The notes under the pieces: model-generated
The model's input: the letters and a program-made list of their open reading frames with translations, nothing else
What the model was told of the DNA's origin: nothing
Database searches by the model: none
NCBI GenBank assembly: GCA_031270565.1
Contig: JAISXJ010000042.1
Location: 1-6,680 of the forward strand
Direction of reading: 5' to 3'
DNA: 6,680 nucleotides
Source of the DNA: Prevotellaceae bacterium
GTDB taxonomy: Bacteria; Bacteroidota; Bacteroidia; Bacteroidales; Paludibacteraceae
Position numbers and translations under genes: made by a program
Part shown: one piece after another, positions 1 to 6,612 of the stretch
How the letters are laid out: the number at the start of each line of letters is the position of its first letter
Numbering within the stretch: position 1 is the stretch's first letter

Positions 1-156
1 GACACCATTAGAAAATCGTGATTGTAATTCGTTTATAATAAGCAAAATATCGCACATTAATTCGACAAAAATCAGCACTTTTTGAATGAATTAATGCTGA
101 AATGGACATTTTGGGATAATTACATTTACATTTGTATTTGCAAACCTGATTTCTAC

Positions 157-184
157 ACTGTTCACCATTTGTTATTCGTTATTC
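157..184. repeat. Degenerate 7-nt tandem repeat, left of the terminator
   Basis: The sequence divides into consecutive heptamers: ACTGTTC, ACCATTT, GTTATTC, GTTATTC. The last two units are identical and adjacent (171-177 and 178-184); the first two are only loosely related to them. The tract lies in the non-coding tail beyond the terminator. Function is unknown. From memory, short heptad-like tracts of this kind are common in intergenic DNA of Bacteroidales, but I could not check that here. With only two perfect units, chance is a real alternative. Confidence 0.35.
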
Positions 185-189
185 ATTTT

Positions 190-239
190 TGAAAAAACCA
201 AAAATGAGGCTGCCCCAAAATTACTTTTGAGACAGCCTC
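190..239 (-). terminator. Intrinsic terminator of the valS-rhomboid-M16 genes
   Basis: On the minus strand this reads GAGGCTGTCTCAAAA, loop GTAA, TTTTGGGGCAGCCTC, followed by ATTTTTGGTTTTTTC. The RNA stem is 15 bp: 13 Watson-Crick pairs plus two U-G wobbles, closed by a GNRA-type tetraloop (GUAA), with a U-rich tail straight after. On the plus strand the two wobble positions become C-A mismatches and no U tract follows the stem. The element therefore favours minus-strand transcripts. The stem begins 42 nt past the M16 protease stop codon, where an operon-end terminator is expected. Confidence 0.9.
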
Positions 240-250
240 GTCTGTTTATA

Positions 251-278
251 AACTGATAACTGTTAACCTACAACTCCA
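251..278. repeat. Degenerate 7-nt tandem repeat, between M16 stop and terminator
   Basis: Four consecutive heptamers all begin with AAC: AACTGAT, AACTGTT, AACCTAC, AACTCCA. The first two differ at one or two bases and the later ones are more degenerate. The tract fills most of the gap between the stop codon of the M16 gene and the terminator stem, so it would be transcribed as 3' UTR. No function is known. It could be decayed intergenic repeat DNA or a chance pattern. Confidence 0.35.
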
Positions 279-281
279 GTC

Positions 282-3098
282 TCAGTCATTCTCCGGAAAC
301 ATGACTACCTCCATGACGTTGCCGGAGGCAAGCAGATGTTTTAGCGTTTCGATAATTGACTCCGGCGTAATCTGCTCCACCAACCGGCGATAGTCTTCTG
401 CATAATTCAGCCCGTCAATATAATACAGATGCAGCACGGTATTACTCCAATAGCTGTTCGTCTCTATCTCCTCTGCGTAGTCTTTGAGAAGATTCTCCTT
501 TACCTTTTGCAGGTCGTCCGCACGGGGACCGTTAGCAAGCAGTTCCGAGACTTCCTGATGAATAATATTTAACAACCGTTCCTGCTTTTCTGGGTCGGTA
601 TCGAACTGTATGAGGAGCACAGCTTGTTCCACCGGTCGCATACTGGTATAACCGTTAACGCCAACACCATAGCTGCCACCTTCCCGCTCGCGGACGCTCT
701 CTATATAGCGAATATCCAGAATCTTGCCGATGGCTGTCATATTGAGGTCGTTCTTCAGATTGTATGCCATTGCCGCCGAATAGTGGATACGGTTCGACGC
801 GGTGCGAATCTGCATCGGACGCGAAAAACGATTGACAGTTTGCCCCAGCGGTGTACGCACGAGACGGTCGGTATATGTCTCGCGTTTTTTCGACGGCTTT
901 AAGCCGCCAAGCCACGTGAGGATAGCCTTTTTCGTGGCAGGGTCATTGGGATTGACGTTTCCGGTAAAGATAAACGTAAAGTCGCCCGCTGTACTGAAGC
1001 GCTCTCTGTAAATGGACAGCGCCCGCTCCTGGTCGATTTTCTCCAGCAAGTCCATATTGAACAGTTGCGCCACCGTGCGTGGATGATGGCTGCCCCACGT
1101 AACGGTGACGCTGTCGCTGAACGATGCTTTAGGATTGGCTTCCCGATTGACAACCTGCGTATGCAGAATGCCTTTAAGCGCTTCAAAAGCGTTATCATCC
1201 CTGCGCGGCGCGGTGAAATAGAGGTAAGTGAGTTGCAGCAGCGTCTCGAAATCCTTCACCGATGAGCGCCCGTTGAAACCTTCACTCAACTGTCTGATAA
1301 AAGGCGATACACTGACGGTTTTCCCCGTGAGCAGCTTTTGCAGTTCCACGTAGGAGAACTCCCCGATACCGTTCATCTCCACAACGCTGGTTGCAATCCA
1401 TCCCGATGGCAAATCAACGTTTTCCACCTTTGAGAGTCCGCCCTCACTGTAAGCGTTGAGCAGAATTTCATCGGTCTTGAAAGTCGTTGGCTTGAAAACC
1501 ACGCGCAACCCGTTGCTCAGCGTCCATTCCGTCGTGCCGAGCGATGTGTTGACGGCGGCAGATTTGATTTTCCCGCACTTCGGAACCTGCCCCACCAGCG
1601 GACGGTTGTCGCTCTCCTCCTGCGGCGCGTCTATGACTTCCGATTTGACCGCGTTAAACAGTGTTATCGCCTCTTCTTCAGTGGGCAACACATCCTTTTT
1701 CTTATCCGGCGCGGAGAACCAGATGATGACATTCTCTGCTGTTATATATGACTTCAGCGCCGTGTTGAGAGCATCTGTACTGATTAGCGGAAGCAGTGTC
1801 TTGTGCATTTCGTACTCCCATTCAATTCCTGGGATAGTCTCTTTATCAAGAAAATGGCGAATATATTCACGTGCAAACCTGATGTTTTCTCTGTTGTCGC
1901 GTTCATTGTAAGCCTTTTCTACGCTGTTCAGAATATCGGCTTTCGCACGTTCCAGTTCGGCATTGGTAAAGCCGTAACGGTCAGCTTTCTCAAGCTGTGT
2001 CAGCAAGTCGGAAAAGGCTTGCTTTTCTTTCCCGTCTTTTGGAATAACAATTGCCTGAAAAGCGTCATTCGCTTTAAACAGACTGCTGTAACCTGCATAC
2101 GCCGCAATAAAGGAAGCATCTGCCTGCATAGTAATCTCGTTGAAACGGTACGAAAAGAGCGTTGAAATAAGGTTGTCGATGACACTCTTTTTATAGCCGT
2201 GCAGGGAGAGTTTTAAGTCATCGGGCAGCGGTTGGTGTTTAAATTCCATCCCGATACGTGTCTGTTGTGCCTCCGCGTCGGTAACGATAGCCACGATTGG
2301 CTCACTGTTGTCAGCAACGGTATAGACCGGACGCACGCCGCGACTGGCACGCTCAGGCACGTCGGAAAAGAGGCGAATCAACTGTTGTTCAACACTGTCC
2401 ACATCAATATCGCCCACAATGACAACTGCTTGCAAATCGGGACCGTACCACTGTTTGTAATAGCGTCGCAGGGCGTCGTAAGAGAAATTATTGATGATTG
2501 CCGTATCGCCAATAACATCGCGTTTGGCATACTGTGACCCCGGATATTTCAGGCGGTTGCTCTCGCGCCACAGACGGCGGTTAGCCGTCGATGAGGTGCG
2601 CCACTCTTCCCTGATAACTCCGCGTTCGCTGTCAATCTCATCTCCCTCAAGCAGCAGCCCGCACGACCAGTCGCGCATCACCAACAGTGCGCTGTCAATA
2701 ATACCATGACGGACAGTCGGCACGTCGGAAAGCCGGTAAACCGTTTCATCCAACGACGTGTAGGCGTTGATATTGCCGCCAAAGCTTACGCCGACGGATT
2801 CAAAATAGTTGATGATTCCCTTTGCGGGGAAATGCTCGGAGCCGTTGAATGCCATGTGCTCCAGAAAGTGCGCCAGACCGTTTTGGTCATCCTCTTCGAG
2901 GATTGCCCCGACGTTCTGGGCAAGGTGAAATTCGGCACGCTGTTTGGGCAGTTCGTTATGCCGAATGTAATACGTCAGCCCGTTAGGCAGCACGCCAAGG
3001 CGAATCTTGCCGTCAACAGGCAACGTCAACAACTGCTGTGCAAACATACCCGATGCACAGACGACCAGCACTATGGCTGCGAAGGTTTTTCTAATCAT
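282..3098 (-). CDS. Exported M16 family zinc metalloprotease (insulinase/PqqL-like), two-halved
   Basis: This is a complete 938-residue zinc endopeptidase of family M16. Residues 1-20 look like a type I signal peptide (basic start, hydrophobic core, probable cut after Met-Phe-Ala20), so it should act in the periplasm or beyond. The N-terminal M16 domain (about 35-170) carries the inverted zinc motif HFLEH at 77-81: His77 and His81 bind zinc and Glu80 is the catalytic base. Glu158, in a Ser-Glu-Arg-Gly context, has the spacing of the third ligand. An M16 C-type domain follows (about 200-390). A second M16 half starts near residue 523 (WTLSNGLRVVF) and lacks HxxEH. It retains the substrate-side Arg803/Tyr810 pair in an R-E-R-E-G-G-S-Y context. 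This layout, with one catalytic half and one inactive half forming a chamber for peptides or unfolded proteins, is known for the family. Length is normal and no frame is broken. The gene is last in the row, 55 bp after the rhomboid gene. The ATG at 3098 directly precedes the signal peptide; its leader is AT-rich with no Shine-Dalgarno. The substrate is unknown. Confidence 0.95.
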   Translation of the reverse strand: MIRKTFAAIVLVVCASGMFAQQLLTLPVDGKIRLGVLPNGLTYYIRHNELPKQRAEFHLAQNVGAILEEDDQNGLAHFLEHMAFNGSEHFPAKGIINYFESVGVSFGGNINAYTSLDETVYRLSDVPTVRHGIIDSALLVMRDWSCGLLLEGDEIDSERGVIREEWRTSSTANRRLWRESNRLKYPGSQYAKRDVIGDTAIINNFSYDALRRYYKQWYGPDLQAVVIVGDIDVDSVEQQLIRLFSDVPERASRGVRPVYTVADNSEPIVAIVTDAEAQQTRIGMEFKHQPLPDDLKLSLHGYKKSVIDNLISTLFSYRFNEITMQADASFIAAYAGYSSLFKANDAFQAIVIPKDGKEKQAFSDLLTQLEKADRYGFTNAELERAKADILNSVEKAYNERDNRENIRFAREYIRHFLDKETIPGIEWEYEMHKTLLPLISTDALNTALKSYITAENVIIWFSAPDKKKDVLPTEEEAITLFNAVKSEVIDAPQEESDNRPLVGQVPKCGKIKSAAVNTSLGTTEWTLSNGLRVVFKPTTFKTDEILLNAYSEGGLSKVENVDLPSGWIATSVVEMNGIGEFSYVELQKLLTGKTVSVSPFIRQLSEGFNGRSSVKDFETLLQLTYLYFTAPRRDDNAFEALKGILHTQVVNREANPKASFSDSVTVTWGSHHPRTVAQLFNMDLLEKIDQERALSIYRERFSTAGDFTFIFTGNVNPNDPATKKAILTWLGGLKPSKKRETYTDRLVRTPLGQTVNRFSRPMQIRTASNRIHYSAAMAYNLKNDLNMTAIGKILDIRYIESVREREGGSYGVGVNGYTSMRPVEQAVLLIQFDTDPEKQERLLNIIHQEVSELLANGPRADDLQKVKENLLKDYAEEIETNSYWSNTVLHLYYIDGLNYAEDYRRLVEQITPESIIETLKHLLASGNVMEVVMFPEND

Positions 3099-3153
3099 AA
3101 GTTGAATAATTAATAATATTATGGTGATACAAATAGCAGTTTATTTTGCCCTT

Positions 3154-3810
3154 TCAGATACGCTTGTTATGGTTGTTTTTTAATAACATATAACCGAATA
3201 CAAGTAATGGCAGCGCGATTAGTCCGACAAACAGGATGTTTTCCATAAACAGTTCCGGATAGAACCCCAACGCCAGCGCGAAACCGACCAGCGCCCCGCC
3301 CAGATGCGCTGTATGTCCGATATTCCCAAGAGATGTTCGCATCCCGTAGAGTGAATAGAGCAGATAAAGAATGGCAAACAGCCAGCCCGGAATAGCTATG
3401 GGGATGAACATAATCATTATACCGATGTGCGGGTCAAGGGCGATGGCGGCATAAAGCACGCCCGTAACACCGCCCGAAGCGCCGACTGCCGTATAGCTCG
3501 AATCCCTGCGATAGGCAAACAAACTCAGCAGGTTGCCGCCGATGATTGCCGAAAAATAGATTAATAACATTCTAAGTGCGCCGATGCTTGCCGTTAAATA
3601 AGGTGCAAAGAAATAGAACGTCAGCATATTGAACAGCAGGTGCATCCAGTCGGCATGCAGGAAAGCGGACGAAACAATTCTGTCCCACTGGCGCAAACGG
3701 AGAATAGCGTCCGTACTGAACAGATAACGGCAAAAGAACGTACGGTTACGAAAACCTACTATTGTCAGCAGGCTGGTAACAACCAAAATAACAAGCGTGT
3801 AAACATCCAT
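3154..3810 (-). CDS. Rhomboid family intramembrane serine protease
   Basis: This 218-residue polytopic membrane protein is predicted to cut single-pass membrane proteins within or near the bilayer of the inner membrane. The catalytic serine is in the motif GASGG at 110-114 (Ser112). Its partner is His169 in the motif AHLGG at 168-172. His57 and Asn61, in H-L-L-F-N at 57-61, match the HxxxN of the second membrane segment that builds the oxyanion hole in GlpG-type rhomboids. Hydrophobic segments fall at roughly 3-20, 56-72, 78-100, 108-124, 128-155, 166-184 and 190-210. That gives the six-helix core plus one extra C-terminal helix, ending in a basic tail (KNNHNKRI). All catalytic residues are present, so it is probably active. 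The start at 3810 is 6 bp after the valS stop codon with no Shine-Dalgarno, which suggests translational coupling. Rhomboid genes of this size are common in Bacteroidota; the natural substrate cannot be inferred. Confidence 0.93.
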   Translation of the reverse strand: MDVYTLVILVVTSLLTIVGFRNRTFFCRYLFSTDAILRLRQWDRIVSSAFLHADWMHLLFNMLTFYFFAPYLTASIGALRMLLIYFSAIIGGNLLSLFAYRRDSSYTAVGASGGVTGVLYAAIALDPHIGIMIMFIPIAIPGWLFAILYLLYSLYGMRTSLGNIGHTAHLGGALVGFALALGFYPELFMENILFVGLIALPLLVFGYMLLKNNHNKRI

Positions 3811-3816
3811 AGACGG

Positions 3817-6489
3817 CTATTCATTTACGGGACGGTTACGGAGCGCCTCCAACCGTCCTTTCAGGGTTTGAATCTTACTTTCGGCGTCGGATAGCTTTTT
3901 GCGTTCATTCTCCACCACTTCGGGTTTGGCGTGGCTGACAAACTTTTCGTTATCAAGTTTCCGCTGCACAGAGAGCAAAAAGCCTTGCTGATAGGCAAGT
4001 TCGGCTTCTATCTTTTTACATTCGTCATCGGCATTGAGCAGCGTGTCGAGCGGCACGGCATATTCGGCGGCGCCGACCATAAACAGCGCGGCAGAAGAGA
4101 GTTCTTTTGTCCCCTGAACAATAGCATTGACGTGGCACATTTTCCTGATAACATCGTTATAGGCAGCCTTGTGTTCACCGGAAATCAGCGCCAGCGTGAG
4201 CGGCTCCCGATTAGGTATGTTGCGTTCAAGCCGAATCGTACGCACGCCGGCAATAATTTGCTTGACGGTCTCAAAGTCTGCGAGTAGCGTCTCATCGAAG
4301 CCGGCAGCGGGGGCAGCCGCAGCAACCTGAGGCTGTTGCGTAATCATAATGCTCTCTCCCTGATGGCGTTCTCTTAATGTTTGCCAGACCTCTTCGGTAA
4401 TAAACGGCATAAAGGGATGCAGCAGTTGCGCCAGCTTCTCGAAGAAGCTGATGGTTGCCTCGTAAGTGATTTGGTCGATTGGAGACTGATAGGCAGGCTT
4501 CACAAGCTCCAGATACCAGGATGAAAATTCATCCCAAAAGAGTTTGTAAACGGTCATCAGCGCTTCTGAGAGGCGATATTTGGCAAACTCATCGTCAAGT
4601 TGCACGACAGCGCGATTCATCTGCGCCCCAAACCACTCTACTGCAATCTTCGCCTCGTGCGGCTGTTCAACATCTGCCACCTGCCAACCTTTTACCAGAC
4701 GCAGGGCGTTCCATATCTTGTTGTTGAAATTACGTCCCTGTTCACAAAGCGCCTCGTCGAAAAGAATATCGTTCCCTGCAGGCGCCGCAAGCATCATCCC
4801 CATACGAACGCCGTCAGCGCCAAAGGTATCAATCAAATTGAGCGGGTCTGGGGAGTTGCCGAGTGATTTGGACATCTTTCGCCCCAGTTTGTCGCGCACG
4901 ATACCGGTGAAATAGACATTGCGGAAAGGCTTTTTACCGGTGTACTCATAACCAGCCATAATCATACGTGCCACCCAGAAGAAGATAATATCGGGAGCGG
5001 TGATAAGGTCGGCAGAGGGGTAGTAGTAATTTATTTCGGGATTATCGGGATTGTTAATACCGTCAAAGAGTGCAACAGGCCAGAGCCACGACGAAAACCA
5101 CGTGTCTAAACAGTCTTCATCCTGTTTTATATCGTTTAAAGTCAGAGTATCATCGCCGCAAAGCTGACGGGCTCTTGCAAGCGCCGCTTCGGGCGTCTCT
5201 GCAACAACGTAACTGCCATCCGGCAAATAATACGCCGGTATTTGATGCCCCCACCAAAGTTGACGGCTGATGCACCAGTCGCGAATGTTTTCCATCCAGT
5301 GACGGTAGATATTCTTATACTTAGCGGGGTAAAAGGTGATGGTATCGTCCATAACGGCATCCAGTGCAGGCTTGGCAATATCGGTCATTTTCAGAAACCA
5401 CTGCATAGAGAGTTTAGGCTCAATGGGGACGTTTGTACGTTCCGAAAAGCCGACATTATTGGTGTAGGCTTCGACCTTTTCGAGCAGTCCTGCCGCAGCA
5501 AGGTCTGCCTCAATCTGCTCCCGCACGGCGAACCTGTCCATACCCGTGTAAAGCCCTGCGGCTTCGCTTACGGTGCCGTCATCATTGAAGACGTCAATGC
5601 TTGGCAGGTGGTATTTCTCGCCAAGCATATAGTCATTCACGTCGTGAGCCGGAGTTACTTTCAGGCATCCTGTACCGAAGTCGATGTCCACATATTCATC
5701 CTCAATCACCGGTATGACACGCCCTACCAGCGGAACAATCACGTGTTTGCCTTTAAGGTGTGCGTTTTTGGGGTCGTTGGGATTGATGCACATGGCGGTG
5801 TCGCCCATAATGGTTTCCGGACGTGTGGTTGCAACAATGGCGTAATCGCTCTCTGAAGCCTCCCCGTTTTGAGGAGCTAATTTATACTTTAAATAATAGA
5901 GTTTCCCGTGCTGTTCTCTGCTTACGACTTCCTCGTCCGAGAGGGCGGTAAGCGCCTGAGGGTCCCAGTTAATCATACGCACGCCCCGATAGATTATGCC
6001 TTTGTTATAGAGGTCGCAGAAGGTTTTTATAACACTTTGGGAGCGTATATCATCCATCGTGAAAGCGGTACGTTCCCAGTCGCACGAAGCGCCAAGTTTG
6101 CGTAACTGTTTCAGAATGATGCCGCCATATTCGTTTGTCCATTCCCAGGCGTGTTTCAGGAAAAGTTCTCTGGTGAGGTCGGCTTTATTGATGCCATGCT
6201 CTGCCAGACGCTGTACTACCTTTGCTTCTGTGGCAATGGAAGCATGGTCGGTGCCGGGTACCCAGCAGGCATTTTTCCCCGTCATCCGCGCTCGACGAAC
6301 CAGAATATCCTGTATGGTGTTATTGAGCATGTGTCCCATGTGCAGTACGCCCGTCACATTGGGGGGGGGAATAACCACCGTATAAGGCGGACGATTATCC
6401 GGTGTTGAATGAAAATAGCCATTCCTGAGCCAGTAATCGTACCATTTGGATTCTATTGCGGTTGGTGCGTATTTGTTTGCAAGTTCCAT
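3817..6489 (-). CDS. valS: Valyl-tRNA synthetase
   Basis: This class I aminoacyl-tRNA synthetase joins valine to tRNA-Val in the cytoplasm and clears misactivated threonine. With the start at 6489 it has 890 residues, normal for the family. The Rossmann catalytic core carries the HIGH motif as HMGH (50-53), directly after the proline triplet PPPNVTG (41-47), and the KMSKS loop at 538-542. The CP1 editing domain lies between, with TTRPET (221-226) and TPAHD (279-283). Other family blocks are NWDP (174-177), CISRQLWWGHQIP (406-418) and DTWFSS (462-467). The anticodon-binding helical domain spans about 615-765, and a C-terminal coiled-coil arm spans about 822-885. An in-frame ATG exists 27 bp upstream (6516), but the family N-terminus is normally MELA-like. 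The probable promoter would also leave the upstream ATG almost leaderless, so 6489 is preferred. The proline triplet is encoded by an uninterrupted C9 run. A short Ala-rich linker (AAAAPAAG, 723-730) follows the anticodon domain's start region. No T-box-like leader is visible in the short upstream region. Confidence 0.98.
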   Translation of the reverse strand: MELANKYAPTAIESKWYDYWLRNGYFHSTPDNRPPYTVVIPPPNVTGVLHMGHMLNNTIQDILVRRARMTGKNACWVPGTDHASIATEAKVVQRLAEHGINKADLTRELFLKHAWEWTNEYGGIILKQLRKLGASCDWERTAFTMDDIRSQSVIKTFCDLYNKGIIYRGVRMINWDPQALTALSDEEVVSREQHGKLYYLKYKLAPQNGEASESDYAIVATTRPETIMGDTAMCINPNDPKNAHLKGKHVIVPLVGRVIPVIEDEYVDIDFGTGCLKVTPAHDVNDYMLGEKYHLPSIDVFNDDGTVSEAAGLYTGMDRFAVREQIEADLAAAGLLEKVEAYTNNVGFSERTNVPIEPKLSMQWFLKMTDIAKPALDAVMDDTITFYPAKYKNIYRHWMENIRDWCISRQLWWGHQIPAYYLPDGSYVVAETPEAALARARQLCGDDTLTLNDIKQDEDCLDTWFSSWLWPVALFDGINNPDNPEINYYYPSADLITAPDIIFFWVARMIMAGYEYTGKKPFRNVYFTGIVRDKLGRKMSKSLGNSPDPLNLIDTFGADGVRMGMMLAAPAGNDILFDEALCEQGRNFNNKIWNALRLVKGWQVADVEQPHEAKIAVEWFGAQMNRAVVQLDDEFAKYRLSEALMTVYKLFWDEFSSWYLELVKPAYQSPIDQITYEATISFFEKLAQLLHPFMPFITEEVWQTLRERHQGESIMITQQPQVAAAAPAAGFDETLLADFETVKQIIAGVRTIRLERNIPNREPLTLALISGEHKAAYNDVIRKMCHVNAIVQGTKELSSAALFMVGAAEYAVPLDTLLNADDECKKIEAELAYQQGFLLSVQRKLDNEKFVSHAKPEVVENERKKLSDAESKIQTLKGRLEALRNRPVNE
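6361..6369 (-). repeat. C9 homopolymer inside valS (codons 41-43, Pro-Pro-Pro)
   Basis: Three CCC codons in a row encode the proline triplet just before the HMGH motif of ValS, giving a nine-base homopolymer (G9 on the plus strand). If one C is lost, the frame meets TGA after CCA-ATG. If one C is gained, it meets TAA after 13 further codons. Either slip would therefore abolish the enzyme. The correct reading frame here gives an intact full-length ValS. Confidence 0.9.
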
Positions 6490-6530
6490 AGAAGTTGTTA
6501 TAAAATGACAATACATTGGAAAAACGACGA

Positions 6531-6538
6531 CAAAGGTA
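6531..6538 (-). promoter_or_regulatory. Probable Bacteroidota-type -7 promoter element of valS
   Basis: On the minus strand this reads TACCTTTG, an exact match to the TAnnTTTG -7 consensus of the primary sigma factor of Bacteroidota. Transcription should begin near 6522-6526, giving a leader of roughly 35 nt before the ATG at 6489. No TTTG-like -33 element is present at the usual 19-21 nt spacing. Instead the upstream DNA is A-rich on this strand (positions 6542-6556), which might compensate. The eight-base match alone would occur by chance fairly often, but its position just ahead of the gene supports it. Confidence 0.6.
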
Positions 6539-6573
6539 AGCCTTTTTTTAGTTTTTAGTTAGTAGAGTGTAGT

Positions 6574-6595
6574 TTTTTGCCCGTTAGGGCATAAA
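6574..6595. repeat. Small inverted repeat upstream of the valS promoter
   Basis: The perfect arms TGCCC and GGGCA enclose a GTTA loop (6578-6591). Beyond one T-T mismatch, three more T-A pairs extend the stem. A T6 run lies on the left side. On the plus strand that run precedes the hairpin, and on the minus strand it is an A run following it, so this is not an ordinary intrinsic terminator in either direction. It lies about 35-60 bp upstream of the -7 element and could be a protein-binding site, a remnant of a palindromic repeat, or chance. Confidence 0.4.
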
Positions 6596-6612
6596 TATCA
6601 AAGGAAAAACAG

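Noticed and set aside
11..20. GAAAATCGTG present at 11-20 and again at 6661-6670
   Set aside because: Ten-base matches are expected many times by chance within a window of this size, and the flanks at 11-20 contain none of the CAGAT units, so this is not evidence of a second repeat copy.
1..85. Possible gene ends at the left edge: a plus-strand frame open from 2 to the stop at 83-85, and a minus-strand ATG at 6-8
   Set aside because: The plus frame is only 27 AT-rich codons with no recognisable sequence, and the minus frame gives just two codons before the edge. Neither can be supported.
127..134. TACATTTG on the plus strand as a -7 promoter element
   Set aside because: No TTTG lies at the required spacing upstream (the nearest is 13 bp away), and no plus-strand gene follows before the terminator and the antisense of the M16 gene.
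206..260. Bidirectional terminator
   Set aside because: On the plus strand two stem positions are C-A mismatches and the sequence after the stem (GTCTGTTTATAAAC) has no U tract; no plus-strand gene would use it within the window.
655..1198. Minus-strand open frames in other phases inside the M16 gene
   Set aside because: They lie wholly within the continuous M16 frame, which carries recognisable family sequence throughout; the alternatives show no domain and no separate start signal.
3057..3068. Possible lipobox LVVC at residues 11-14 of the M16 protease
   Set aside because: Val at the position before Cys is not accepted in a normal lipobox, and the hydrophobic stretch before it is too short. 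A type I cut after residue 20 fits better.
3099..3153. Separate promoter for the M16 gene in the 55-bp gap
   Set aside because: The best minus-strand candidate is GCTATTTG, which lacks the TA of TAnnTTTG, and no TTTG sits upstream at the right distance. It is not excluded, but not supportable as a feature.
5242..5856. 204-codon open frame on the plus strand inside valS
   Set aside because: It is fully antisense to the conserved editing and catalytic region of valS, has no recognisable domain, and is explained by codon bias of the minus-strand gene. The same applies to the plus-strand frames at 1456-1911, 1803-2165, 2706-3113 and 3931-4287.
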